Positions 14,471 to 22,748 are shown, counted from the first letter of the stretch. The stretch: DNA of 22,902 bases from Betaproteobacteria bacterium UBA5582 (GCA_002425245.1 DILW01000131.1:467-23368), one strand, 5' to 3'. Notes: generated from the letters alone by a model not told the origin. Made by a program: numbers and translations.

Positions 14471-15205
14471 TTACTCTGCCTCAGCAAGGCGATCTCGGAT
14501 GGTGTCAGCATCCTTGGTGCGTTCGAGGTAGCGAGCCTCTGATTGAGTAAGACGGTCGAAGCCGTGACCGAACCGGGCTTTCCACCAATCTTCGAGATTT
14601 CCATGTTTAGCTCTCAGCGCTGCAAGTTGTTCATTCGTCAGGGCAAGTCTGGCCGAGAAGTCCTTGCCGGTCAAGACAGTAGCCCCGATGACATTACCTC
14701 CCTTCGACTCGATATAACCTCTGAGGTTCGCCAAAGTCCCACCCTGACCGATGAAATCATCTACCAACAGATAATCGGCGCCGGCAACCACATCCCCATC
14801 AAACAAAGCCTGCCTCGCCAACCGAGAAAAACCACTCGCCCCAGTGTGACCAACGACGTTGATCTGGACGATTGAGCCGTCGACCGGGAATCCCGTTCTT
14901 TCGCCGAGTTCGTCGGCCAATGCTTCGGGAATCGCATTCACCCCGGTTTTCTCGAAAGCATGCGCCGAAGCAAGCAGTGGACTGCGTTTCGCTGCCAGTT
15001 CGATAACTTTTTTCACCGCGGCAGACGAAATGGTATCCCGCACCAGTTGGAAGGCTGCATCCGAGTCACCCGCCTTTGCTTGCGCGTAAACCTCGTGTTT
15101 CTTCACCGTCAATTCTGGCGCATGGATTATCACGTCGGGGAAAGCGTTCCAAGGAGAACGTTCTGGTTGCGGATCGTTCATCGGCAGCTTGTTTGGCGGC
15201 ACCAT
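14471..15205 (-). CDS. Phosphoribosyltransferase-like protein
   Basis: A 244-residue protein with a PRPP-binding signature, LLVDDFIGQGGTL, where two acidic residues precede a G-x-GGT loop as in type I phosphoribosyltransferases, followed by a Rossmann strand GGNVIGATVLTG. The region before it (INVVGHTGASGFSRLARQ) probably forms part of the core, and the N-terminal 90 residues are a helical hood. The base accepted cannot be told. The start at 15205 was chosen because GAGG lies six bases upstream; Met codons at 15181, 15217 and 15253 are possible alternatives. It is followed by a strong terminator and diverges from the DUF6933 gene with about 137 bp between. It lies between two defence-type modules, so a nucleotide-salvage or effector role are both open. 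Confidence 0.72.
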   Translation of the reverse strand: MVPPNKLPMNDPQPERSPWNAFPDVIIHAPELTVKKHEVYAQAKAGDSDAAFQLVRDTISSAAVKKVIELAAKRSPLLASAHAFEKTGVNAIPEALADELGERTGFPVDGSIVQINVVGHTGASGFSRLARQALFDGDVVAGADYLLVDDFIGQGGTLANLRGYIESKGGNVIGATVLTGKDFSARLALTNEQLAALRAKHGNLEDWWKARFGHGFDRLTQSEARYLERTKDADTIRDRLAEAE

Positions 15206-15342
15206 TCCGAACCTCATGAGAAAACCGACTCGATGATAAGCCAAAGAAAGCATGCCGTCGTAGCGGAACCCAAACCGCCCGCTTAGCAACCCCCGTGGCA
15301 ACTCAGCTAGACTGAAGCCCCGGCGATCAACCAAATCACGCC

Positions 15343-15819
15343 ATGTACTACCTTCACTGCACCAAGAAACTGCTTGACCGCATAAAGCCCACTCCGCCCA
15401 CTGCCGACGCCAGCACGACGCAACTGGGCAACTGGTACGCCACAGCATTGTTCACCCGCCCGCAGCTTGCCCTGCTGGTCAACGAACAAACCCTGCTCCC
15501 CGTCCTGCTACCACTGGCCCCGGCGGCAACGCTGACCGACCGCTTCCCCCTGCAACTTGCCCAAATCCTCGCTGCACATGGGATCGCCGAAACATTCATC
15601 GAAACCGAAATGGCGCTGATGCAGGAAGTCAGCCACGCAAAAACCGGCAACCGCAGCGTGCTCGGCATCATGAACCAGTTTACCTACCTGATCGAAAGCC
15701 AAACCGACCGCGACGATCTCCTGGCGCTCTCGCTCAAACTGTCGAGAACCCCCTGCGGTCCGCTCTACAAGGGGGCAGTCTTCCCGGACAAGGCGCTGAA
15801 GGAACTAGTGCTGCGATGA
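15343..15819 (+). CDS. DUF6933 domain protein
   Basis: A 158-residue protein starting MYYLHCTKKLLDRIK, then LGNWYATALF, LALLVNEQTLLPVLLPL and a C-terminal helical part (MALMQEVSHAKTGNRSVLG, then MNQFTYLIE). This arrangement is the DUF6933 pattern; no function is known for the family. No catalytic motif is obvious. The ATG at 15343 begins directly with the conserved YLHCTKKLL, so the start is firm even though no good ribosome site is seen. A TAGACT -10-like hexamer lies about 40 bp upstream. It is divergent from the phosphoribosyltransferase-like gene and could share a control region with it. Confidence 0.75.
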   Translation: MYYLHCTKKLLDRIKPTPPTADASTTQLGNWYATALFTRPQLALLVNEQTLLPVLLPLAPAATLTDRFPLQLAQILAAHGIAETFIETEMALMQEVSHAKTGNRSVLGIMNQFTYLIESQTDRDDLLALSLKLSRTPCGPLYKGAVFPDKALKELVLR

Positions 15820-16153
15820 GACGGGCCGCCTTTGTTGGCGGGACAGACCAAGCTCCACCAAAGCAGCCTTTAAGGCTTCGGATATCGACGACAGCCCGCG
15901 GCCACAATCGGCCGTTGGAGCTCCGGCCAGAATTTTCCTCGCTGGATCGTCGTGGATGACCGGTTTACGGCGCCCAACTTGAACCCCGTCTTGCTCAACC
16001 CGGCCAACTCCGGTCAGTCAGACGTCCGCAAGATTTTGAATATGGAAGGCAGCTTACTGATCGGAATCCCGTCATTTACCTGTTTCGGCTTCCAGTATCG
16101 GCCAGCTCTCGGCGGTTTACGACCCAGGCCGCAACGAGCGATGCGGAGTGATA
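15820..16153. other. Non-coding stretch before the 50-codon gene
   Basis: No gene is supported in this 334-bp stretch. Frames that are open here show no recognisable protein and lack ribosome sites. It must carry the promoter of the small gene that follows; no clear -35/-10 pair was found. Confidence 0.5.
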
Positions 16154-16306
16154 ATGAGCGAATTCCTTGCTGGATTCATCAAGGGTGCCAAGGAAACCCC
16201 GAGAGGGTTTGTCGCCCCTGCAGTCGCCATCTGGCGATTGCTAGTGGGGGTGACGGAATCCTTGCTAAGGGACAAGGGTCCGCATCAAGCGTGGCCTTTG
16301 ATGTAG
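16154..16306 (+). CDS. Small 50-residue protein of unknown function
   Basis: A short gene reading MSEFLAGFIKGAKETPRGFV and then a hydrophobic, Trp-containing helix (APAVAIWRLLVGVTESLL). Support comes from a good ribosome site (GGAG at 16146-16149, five bases before ATG), a clean TAG stop at 16304-16306 and an intrinsic terminator six bases later. The amphipathic N-terminal helix with Gly-x3-Gly spacing followed by an apolar helix suggests a membrane-associated peptide. I have an impression of similar ETPRGF-containing small proteins in proteobacteria but cannot verify it. It is convergent with hipA, whose stop lies 34 bp away. Confidence 0.6.
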   Translation: MSEFLAGFIKGAKETPRGFVAPAVAIWRLLVGVTESLLRDKGPHQAWPLM

Positions 16307-16311
16307 TACTC

Positions 16312-16338
16312 AGCCCGGCCAATGGCCGGGCTTTTTTT
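16312..16338 (+). terminator. Intrinsic terminator of the small gene
   Basis: AGCCCGGCC (16312-16320), loop AAT, GGCCGGGCT (16324-16332), and seven T's to 16338. It is strong and plus-strand oriented. On the minus strand no T-run follows the stem, so it is a poor terminator for hipA, whose stop codon touches the T-run. Confidence 0.9.
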
Positions 16339-16339
16339 G

Positions 16340-17650
16340 CTAGGCCAGCGTCCGTGCGAACTCGAAGCAGCTTCCGAAGCGTTCGATCTCCTTTTCGGCC
16401 ATGCCTTCCTGCCGAAACGCATCGCGCCAGTTTTGCGTCACGATCGCCGCCGCAAACTGGAGGTAGTCCTTGGCTTCCAGCTCCGCCCAAGCGTAGTGTT
16501 CAACCGCGGCCGCCAGCAGATCGGCAGGGTTGATGACCCGCAGGAGACGGGCCGGTGTCGCCGTAGCGCCGCGGCCTCCGCGCACGAACCGGTAGGCGAG
16601 ACACAGGGCGGGATCTTTCGGTAGGCTCGCCACGGGCACCAGGTCGAACGCAGGGGACAGGCGCCAATGCTGGCGGGCCATGTCTTCGCAAAGCAGCCCG
16701 TGGTTGTGGGTATGGTCATCGAGGTTTCGCACCAGCGCGTTGAAGACGATGCGGCGCCACAGTTCGCGGCGCTCCTCGCGCTGCGTGGCCTGTGAGCCGC
16801 ACCAGCGCGCCATGTGGTCCGCCAGCGCCACATAGCTCTTGCGCAGGCTGTGCTCGGTGAAGCCTTTGGTGCCGAATAGCAGGTGGTCGTTGGCCGACTG
16901 CGGCAGGGTGTCGAGGCGCAGCAACGAGTGGGCACTGACGTAGCCTCGGCGCGCATACCCGTTGACCACTTGCTCGCGGTCGAAACGCCGTACCAGCAAC
17001 GCGCTACGACCGGAGGGAAGGGGCCATACCTCGGGGTCGACGATCGTACGCAGCTGGCACTGGTGAGCGAGCTTGAGCGTCGCGCACTCCGCGTGGGGTA
17101 GCCATGGGGAATCCCCATTGGCCGGAAACTTGGCAAGGTAGAGGGCGCCGTTCCGCTCGATCGTGAGCTTTGGCTTGGTGCCGCCCATGCTGGTGCCGTT
17201 GCCGTGTGCATCGAGCACCTGCTCTTCGATCGTATCCCGCGCGTGGCCGCCTGCCTCCAACTCGTGCAGGATATCGAGAAACTCCTCAAGCTTCAGCACC
17301 CGCAGGCGATCGTCGGTTAGCGCGCCCAATGCGATATTGCCGACGCCATCGGTCGGGCAGAGTGACAGTGCTTCCAGTTCGGTGACCGAGCGCTCCAGTT
17401 TGCGCTCGAGGACGTGACGGCCCCACGAGTCCGGTCCGGCATCGAGGAACAAGGGGAAGATCGCATGGCCGCCGGTGATCGCCTGGGGCTTCGGCCGTAG
17501 CGGCAGATCCGGCGCCAGGGCAGGCAACTGCGCCGCAAGGTAGTCGGAGGCGTACAGGAATCGCCCGACTTGGCCATCGCGCCAGAACTCGCCCGCCAGT
17601 GTCGGCTCGGCTTGCCCAGGAAGCCAAACATGCACAGAAATGCGATCCAT
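16340..17650 (-). CDS. hipA: HipA-family serine/threonine kinase toxin
   Basis: A 436-residue HipA kinase, near the 440 of E. coli HipA. The N-terminal HipA_N part (1-110, with GPDSWGRHVLERK at 72-84) is followed by the glycine-rich loop GTSMGGTKPKL (152-162) including the serine position used for autophosphorylation, K174 in YLAKFP, RRFDRE (221-226), the catalytic loop NLDDHTHNHG (309-318) and the metal-binding Asp in AFDLVP (D336). The family phosphorylates aminoacyl-tRNA synthetases such as GltX and causes growth arrest. The ATG at 17650 is two bases after the hipB stop with GGAG five bases upstream. All key residues are present, so it looks active. Substrate choice is unknown; a phage-defence role is possible given the neighbours. 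Confidence 0.92.
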   Translation of the reverse strand: MDRISVHVWLPGQAEPTLAGEFWRDGQVGRFLYASDYLAAQLPALAPDLPLRPKPQAITGGHAIFPLFLDAGPDSWGRHVLERKLERSVTELEALSLCPTDGVGNIALGALTDDRLRVLKLEEFLDILHELEAGGHARDTIEEQVLDAHGNGTSMGGTKPKLTIERNGALYLAKFPANGDSPWLPHAECATLKLAHQCQLRTIVDPEVWPLPSGRSALLVRRFDREQVVNGYARRGYVSAHSLLRLDTLPQSANDHLLFGTKGFTEHSLRKSYVALADHMARWCGSQATQREERRELWRRIVFNALVRNLDDHTHNHGLLCEDMARQHWRLSPAFDLVPVASLPKDPALCLAYRFVRGGRGATATPARLLRVINPADLLAAAVEHYAWAELEAKDYLQFAAAIVTQNWRDAFRQEGMAEKEIERFGSCFEFARTLA

Positions 17651-17652
17651 GG

Positions 17653-17925
17653 CTACTCCGCGTGGACGGATAGACCGCCCAGTAGTCGCACGTCGCGCAA
17701 CTCCAGCAGCCACGCCGCACGGGCGTAGTGCCCGATCTGGACGGTGGGCCGGCCCTGTTCGAGGAACATCATTGTCTGGGCACTGATCCCCGCCATGTCG
17801 GCCAGCTCGCGCTGGGACAAGCCACGCACCTTGCGCTCTTTGGCAATGCGCTGCCCCAGGTGCTCAAGCGAAGCTTGGACCTCCAGCGGGAGTGGGCTGA
17901 TCTCGAAGGCGCGAAGTTTTGGCAT
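17653..17925 (-). CDS. hipB: HipB-family antitoxin, HTH repressor
   Basis: A 90-residue protein with a Cro/C1-type helix-turn-helix (LSQRELADMAGISAQTMMFL, about 36-55) and a C-terminal tail. It is the antitoxin and autorepressor paired with the HipA toxin two bases downstream. The tail after the helix-turn-helix is shorter than in E. coli HipB variants with degradation tails, but the overall size (88 aa in E. coli) agrees. The ATG at 17925 falls inside the right edge of an 18-bp palindrome, and no ribosome site is visible, suggesting a very short leader or leaderless message. Confidence 0.9.
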   Translation of the reverse strand: MPKLRAFEISPLPLEVQASLEHLGQRIAKERKVRGLSQRELADMAGISAQTMMFLEQGRPTVQIGHYARAAWLLELRDVRLLGGLSVHAE

Positions 17926-17967
17926 GACTTATCATTGCAGATAGTGGCGTCTGCAATGATAAGTCAT
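17924..17967 (-). promoter_or_regulatory. hipBA operator, perfect 18-bp inverted repeat
   Basis: ATGACTTATCATTGCAGA (17924-17941) and its exact complement TCTGCAATGATAAGTCAT (17950-17967) are separated by 8 bp. The length and position over the hipB start argue for cooperative HipB binding. On the minus strand TTGCAG, 17 bp, GATAAG forms a plausible promoter within the palindrome. A further half-copy, TCATTGCA, starts at 17964. Confidence 0.82.
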
Positions 17968-18222
17968 TGCATAGAAAACTCAAGGCCAAGCCGTCCTGGC
18001 TGCGAAACTCGCGGAAGCCCCCCGTTCCTGAGCGGCGGCTTCCGGGAAGTCCACATGCCCGGTTTGGTCGATAGCCGCCTGTTGTCCACGTTCAACCGAA
18101 CGCCTGTCAGGCCGAACAGCGGAAGCCGGTCAATCAGAATTTCGCAGCTAGAACCGAGCCAGCCAACCGGAAAACCCCAGCATGGCACAATGACGCATTC
18201 CTCAAACTCAGGAATCCACGCC
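17968..18222. other. Right edge of accessory region, no gene seen
   Basis: This 255-bp interval contains an 8-bp inverted repeat CGGAAGCC/GGCTTCCG (18012-18019, 18037-18044) with a 17-base loop and no T-run. AGGA near 18210 is the ribosome site for the threonine aldolase gene. No attachment repeat or tRNA end was recognised. Confidence 0.45.
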
Positions 18223-19269
18223 ATGCCAGCCACCTCTCAAGTCCCCGGCTACTACCTGCAGTTTGCCAGCGACAACACTTCCGGCGCCTGTCCGGAGGCG
18301 CTCGCCGCCTTCAATGCCGCCAATACGGGTTTCATCTCGTCTTATGGCGAGGATGAGGTGACCAGGATCGTGTGCGACCGGTTGCGCCAGCTGTTCGCCA
18401 CGGATTGCGATGTGTACTTCGTTTTCAACGGCACGGCGGCCAATTCCCTGGCGCTGGCGTCCTTGTGCCAGTCCTACCAAGGCGTCATCTGCGCGGAAAC
18501 GGCGCATGTCGAGACCGACGAATGCGGCGCGCCGGAGTTCTTTTCGAACGGGGCCAAGCTCCTGCTGGCGCGGCAGCAGGACGGCAAGATGGATGCCGCC
18601 AACGTCGAACACCTGATCACCCGCCGCCGGGATCAGCATTACCCGCGCCCCAAGGCCCTCACCCTGACCCAGGCCACCGAGCTGGGCACGCTCTATTCGC
18701 TCGACGAGATCGCCGTGCTCACGGCTATCGCCAAGCGACACGGCCTGCACACCCACATGGACGGCGCCCGTTTTGCCAATGCGCTGGCCGCGCTTGAGGT
18801 TTCGCCGGCGGACATGACCTGGCGCGCGGGAATCGACGTGCTGTGTTTTGGCGGCACCAAGATGGGCTTGCCGCTTGGCGAGGCGGTGGTGTTTTTCAAC
18901 CGGGCGCTGGGCGAGGATTTTTCCTGGCGCTGCAAACAGGCCGGCCAACTTGCCTCGAAAATGCGTTTCCTGTCGGCGCCCTGGCTGGCCATGCTGGACG
19001 ACGACACCTGGCTCAAGCATGCCGGCCACGCCAATCGACTGGCCCGGCGACTGGCGGAACGGCTGGCGGCGTTGCCCGGGCTCGCCTGCCGCCCGGCGCA
19101 GGCCAACAGCGTCTTCGTCCAGTTGCCGGAGCCGGCGATGGCCCGCTTGCGCCAGGCGGGCTGGGTATTCCACACCTTCATCGGCGACATGGCGCGTTTC
19201 ATGTGTTCCTGGGCGACGACGGAAGCGGCGGTCGACCATCTGGCCACGGACATCGCCGCCAGCCTCTGA
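18223..19269 (+). CDS. ltaE: Low-specificity L-threonine aldolase (PLP)
   Basis: A 348-residue fold-type I PLP enzyme of the threonine aldolase/beta-eliminating lyase family. The N-terminus FASDNTSGACPEAL replaces the DNTAG-type signature, NGTAANSLAL forms the phosphate-binding loop, ETAHVETDECGAPEF carries the ring-stacking His, THMDGARFANAL gives the Asp/Arg pair, and the Schiff-base lysine is in CFGGTKMGLPLGEAV. It splits threonine or allo-threonine to glycine and acetaldehyde in the cytosol. The ATG at 18223 has AGGA about nine bases before it; an in-frame ATG at 18190 lacks a ribosome site. It marks the return to GC-rich core sequence after the accessory region. Confidence 0.9.
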   Translation: MPATSQVPGYYLQFASDNTSGACPEALAAFNAANTGFISSYGEDEVTRIVCDRLRQLFATDCDVYFVFNGTAANSLALASLCQSYQGVICAETAHVETDECGAPEFFSNGAKLLLARQQDGKMDAANVEHLITRRRDQHYPRPKALTLTQATELGTLYSLDEIAVLTAIAKRHGLHTHMDGARFANALAALEVSPADMTWRAGIDVLCFGGTKMGLPLGEAVVFFNRALGEDFSWRCKQAGQLASKMRFLSAPWLAMLDDDTWLKHAGHANRLARRLAERLAALPGLACRPAQANSVFVQLPEPAMARLRQAGWVFHTFIGDMARFMCSWATTEAAVDHLATDIAASL

Positions 19270-19339
19270 TTCCGCCCCCGTTGTCCTACACTACGCCTTC
19301 GGCTGACTGCTTTGCCGCTTTCTCGATCTGGATCAACGC

Positions 19340-21670
19340 GTGAAATTCTTCTCGACCGCCGTCAAGTTTCTTGCCCTCCCCTTTGCCCAGGCCAATTACC
19401 GCACCGATTTGCGCCGTACCTTGCTGGCGCTGGCCGCCGTTGGCTTCCTGACGATATTCGTGCTGATCGGCGGCATGCTGCTGAGCATTCTGCCCCGCTT
19501 GCCGTCGCTCGATCTGGTGACCGACTACCGGCCGAAGATCCCGCTGCGCATCTATACCGCCGACGGCGCGCTGCTCGGGGAGTTCGGCGAGGAGCGCCGC
19601 GACTTCACGCCGATCCAGGAAATTCCGCCGCTGATGAAGGACGCCTTGCTGGCGATTGAAGATGCGCGTTTCTACGAGCACGGCGGGGTCGATTACCGGG
19701 GCGTGGCGCGGGCGGTGGCAGCCGGGCTGACCGGCGGCATGCGCCAGGGGGCGTCGACGATCACCATGCAGGTGGCGCGCAATTTCTTCCTGACGCCGGA
19801 GAAGACGCTGCGCCGCAAGCTGACCGAGGTGATGCTGTCCTACCGCATCGAAGCGGCCTTGAGCAAGGACCAGATCCTTGAGCTGTACATGAACCAGATT
19901 TACCTCGGCCAGCGCTCCTACGGCTTTTCCAGCGCCGCCCGCACCTATTTCCGCAAGCGCCTGCCCGAGTTGACGCTGGCTGAAGCGGCGATGCTCGCCG
20001 GCATTCCGCAGAACCCGGCCAAGCATAACCCGGCGGTCAATCCGGCACGGGCCAAGGCGCGCCAGGAGCTGGTGCTGAAGCGCATGCTGCAACTGGAGAA
20101 GATCACCCAGACGCAATTCGACGAGGCCGTCGCCCAGCCGCTGGCGGTCAGCCAGCGCATGCAGTTCGAAGCCCAGGCCGACCACGTCGCCGAACTGGTC
20201 CGCCAGGAGCTTTATGCGCGCTACCAGAGCGCCGCCTACACGCAAGGTTTCAATGTCTACACCACGCTCGACAAGGCCGGGCAGAACGCCGCCTACGAAT
20301 CGCTGCGGCGCAATGTGCTGGCTTACGACCAGCGCCACGGCTACCGCGGCCCGGAAGGTTTCGTCGAGTTGCCCGCCGACGCCGCCGAGCGCGAGGAAGC
20401 CATCGACCAGGCCTTGGCCAAACACCCGGGCAGCGACAGACTGCTCGCCGCTGTCGTCACCGAGGTTTCGGCCAAGCGCGTGCGCGCCGAACCGGCCTTC
20501 GGCGACACGCTGGAGATCACCGGCAACGGCCTGCGCTTCGCCGCCCGCGCACTGCAGCCGAAAACGCCACTGGCGCAGCGCATCCGTGTCGGTTCGGTGA
20601 TCCGCGTCAGCCAGGACAGCAAGGGCCACTGGGCGATTGCCCAGATGCCGGAGGTTGAGGCGGCTTTCGTCGCCCTCGACGCCGAGGACGGCTCCTACCG
20701 GGCGCTGGTCGGCGGTTTCGATTTCTACCGCCGGCAGTTCAACCACGTCACCAGCGCCTGGCGCCAGCCGGGATCGATCATCAAGCCCTTCGTCTATTCG
20801 GCGGCGCTGGAAAAAGGCTTCTCGCCGGCCACCCTGATGAACGACGCGCCGCTGTCGCTGCCCGGTGGCGCCGACGGCCAGCCGTGGGAGCCGCGCAACG
20901 ACGACGGCTACGACGGCACGCTGACGCTGCGCCGGGCACTCGCCCGCTCGAAGAACGTGGTCGCCGTGCGCCTGCTGCAGGCAATCACCCCGCAGTATGC
21001 GCGCGACTACCTGACGCACTTCGGTTTCGATGCCGCCAAACACCCGGACAACCTGACGCTGACACTGGGCAGCGGTTCGGTCACGCCGCTGCAGATGGCC
21101 CAGGCCTATGCGGTGTTCGCCAACGGCGGCCACACGGTCAGCCCGCGCCTGATCGAGAAGATCACCGACGCCCGCGGCCAGGTGCTATGGGAAGCCCCGG
21201 CGCCATCGAAGGAAGACAGGCAGCCGGTGATCGATCCGCGCAACGCTTTCATCATCGACAGCATGCTGCGCGAGGTGGTGAGCAGCGGCACCGGCGCCGC
21301 CGCCAGCCAGCGCCTGGGGCGCAGCGACCTGGCGGGCAAGACGGGCACCACCAGCGACGCGGTCGACGGCTGGTTCGCCGGCTACGCGGGCAAGGTGGTA
21401 GGGGTGGCGTGGATGGGCTACGACCAGCCGAAATCACTCGGCGCCCGCGAATTCGGCGCCACCCTGGCGCTACCGATCTGGGCCGATTACATGCGTCAGG
21501 CCTTGGCCGGCAAACCCGCCACCGAGCGGACGCCGCCGCCGGGCGTGTCCTACGTCGATGGCGACTGGGTGTACGACGAGTTTGCCGGCGACGCCGGGGT
21601 CAAGGCGCTGGACGTCGAAGTCTCGCCCATCGACAGCATCCTGGATACAGTGCGCAAGCTGTTCGACTGA
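19340..21670 (+). CDS. mrcA: Penicillin-binding protein 1A, class A
   Basis: A 776-residue bifunctional peptidoglycan synthase. A single membrane anchor spans about 28-51. The glycosyltransferase 51 domain holds the catalytic Glu in AIEDARFYEHGGVD (E107), then GASTITMQVARN and the RKLTEV motif region. An OB-like insert precedes the transpeptidase domain with SxxK in QPGSIIKP (S479, K482), SKN (537-539) and KTGTT (667-671). It polymerises and cross-links glycan in the periplasm. The start is GTG at 19340; no earlier in-frame start fits, and the ribosome site is weak. It is 70 bp after the threonine aldolase stop and ends 13 bp before the convergent LysR gene, with no terminator between. Confidence 0.94.
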   Translation: MKFFSTAVKFLALPFAQANYRTDLRRTLLALAAVGFLTIFVLIGGMLLSILPRLPSLDLVTDYRPKIPLRIYTADGALLGEFGEERRDFTPIQEIPPLMKDALLAIEDARFYEHGGVDYRGVARAVAAGLTGGMRQGASTITMQVARNFFLTPEKTLRRKLTEVMLSYRIEAALSKDQILELYMNQIYLGQRSYGFSSAARTYFRKRLPELTLAEAAMLAGIPQNPAKHNPAVNPARAKARQELVLKRMLQLEKITQTQFDEAVAQPLAVSQRMQFEAQADHVAELVRQELYARYQSAAYTQGFNVYTTLDKAGQNAAYESLRRNVLAYDQRHGYRGPEGFVELPADAAEREEAIDQALAKHPGSDRLLAAVVTEVSAKRVRAEPAFGDTLEITGNGLRFAARALQPKTPLAQRIRVGSVIRVSQDSKGHWAIAQMPEVEAAFVALDAEDGSYRALVGGFDFYRRQFNHVTSAWRQPGSIIKPFVYSAALEKGFSPATLMNDAPLSLPGGADGQPWEPRNDDGYDGTLTLRRALARSKNVVAVRLLQAITPQYARDYLTHFGFDAAKHPDNLTLTLGSGSVTPLQMAQAYAVFANGGHTVSPRLIEKITDARGQVLWEAPAPSKEDRQPVIDPRNAFIIDSMLREVVSSGTGAAASQRLGRSDLAGKTGTTSDAVDGWFAGYAGKVVGVAWMGYDQPKSLGAREFGATLALPIWADYMRQALAGKPATERTPPPGVSYVDGDWVYDEFAGDAGVKALDVEVSPIDSILDTVRKLFD

Positions 21671-21683
21671 GGCCAGGGCACGG

Positions 21684-22571
21684 CTACCCGCCCAGGCCGG
21701 CCAGCCAATCGGCGAAGGCTGAGACCGCCACGCTGTCGCTGCCAGGCGCGCGTAGCAACCAGTAGCCGTAGGGGCTGACGAAGGCAGGCAACGCCGGCCA
21801 GCAGCACAGGCGGCCATCGCCCAGCGCCTCGGCGAGCAGCGGCAGACGGCCGAGGACGACGCCCTGGCCGGCGATCGCAGCCTGCACTGCCTGGTCGTAC
21901 TGGTTGAAACCGAGCCGGCGCAAGCTCCGCCCCGACAGGCCGAGACTGGCCAACCAGGGCGACCAGTCAAGGCCGGGCAGGCTTCTTTCCTGATAGTCGA
22001 TCAAGGTCGGAATTTCTTCCGGGCTGGCCGCGAGCTTTTCCGCCAGAGCCGGTGCCAATACCGGAGCGATGCTCTCGCGGAACAGCAGGCGGTCGCCGCG
22101 ACCGATGGTCGGTTCGGTCTGATAGCGGATGGCCAGGTCGATGCCCGCAGGAACCAGGTCGACCGGCGAGTTGGCGGCGACGACGCGGACTTCGACGGCC
22201 GGATGGGCGGCCTGGAATTCGCCCAGGCGCGGCAGCAGCCAGAGCGCGGTGACACCGATGCTGGCGGTGATCGTCACGCTGTCGACGGCAGCCCGCTGGC
22301 GCAGGCTGGCGGCGATCTCCCCGTATTCGGCCAGCCAGGCGATGGCGGCCGGCAACAAGCGCTCGCCAGCCGGGGTCAGCTCGATGGCGCGGTGTTTGCG
22401 GACGAACAAGGGCACGCCGAGCGCGCTTTCCAGCGCCTGTATCTGGCGGCTGATGGCCGACTGGGTCAGACACAGGTCAGTCGCCGCCAGCGTGATGCTG
22501 CGCCGACTGGCGGCCGCGACGAAGCCGCGCAGGGGCTCCAGCGGCGGCAGCGAGAGCAGGTCTTTTCGCAT
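21684..22571 (-). CDS. LysR-family regulator, GcvA type
   Basis: A 295-residue LysR regulator. The winged helix near the N-terminus reads LPPLEPLRGFVAAASRRSI, then LTQSAISRQIQALESALGVP, and the effector domain contains TASIGVTALWLLPRLGEF, DLAIRY and the GcvA-like C-terminal GYWLL segment. The ATG at 22571 starts MRKDLLSLPPLEPLRGF, the usual GcvA-type opening; the 33 further residues available upstream look non-coding. It is divergent from the DUF2917 gene, a frequent layout in betaproteobacteria, and probably controls it and/or itself. The ligand is unknown. Confidence 0.88.
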   Translation of the reverse strand: MRKDLLSLPPLEPLRGFVAAASRRSITLAATDLCLTQSAISRQIQALESALGVPLFVRKHRAIELTPAGERLLPAAIAWLAEYGEIAASLRQRAAVDSVTITASIGVTALWLLPRLGEFQAAHPAVEVRVVAANSPVDLVPAGIDLAIRYQTEPTIGRGDRLLFRESIAPVLAPALAEKLAASPEEIPTLIDYQERSLPGLDWSPWLASLGLSGRSLRRLGFNQYDQAVQAAIAGQGVVLGRLPLLAEALGDGRLCCWPALPAFVSPYGYWLLRAPGSDSVAVSAFADWLAGLGG

Positions 22572-22748
22572 GATTTTTACGCATCCATTCAATGCCGATA
22601 TTGCGTTTGAGCTTCCCGTTATTCTGAGGAAAATTAGCTTCAACCGCAGCGCAATCGAAGCTTCAACCAATGCGGGATACGCAACCGAAACGCATCTGGA
22701 TGCTGGGCTTTTGGCGATCTTTCGTCAAGTCCGACGCAGGAGACGACC
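22572..22748. promoter_or_regulatory. Divergent LysR/DUF2917 control region
   Basis: Two exact copies of AGCTTCAACC (22636-22645 and 22659-22668) lie 23 bp apart, and an interrupted CAAT-N6-ATTG inverted repeat (22590-22603) lies next to the LysR start. AGGAG (22738-22742) is the ribosome site of the DUF2917 gene. LysR sites usually have T-N11-A symmetry; the exact site cannot be assigned by eye. Confidence 0.4.

Noticed and set aside
14221..14550. Plus-strand 109-codon frame divergent from the LexA-like gene
   Set aside because: It runs through the intrinsic terminator and into the opposite phosphoribosyltransferase-like gene; Pro-rich, no family resemblance, weak ribosome site.
17728..18222. 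Extended N-terminus of the threonine aldolase reading frame across hipB and its operator
   Set aside because: The frame is open by chance; the conserved protein begins at 18223 with a ribosome site, and the extension lies opposite hipB.
19286..21133. 615-codon minus-strand frame opposite PBP1A
   Set aside because: The plus strand has all PBP1A catalytic motifs; the antisense product has no domain signature.
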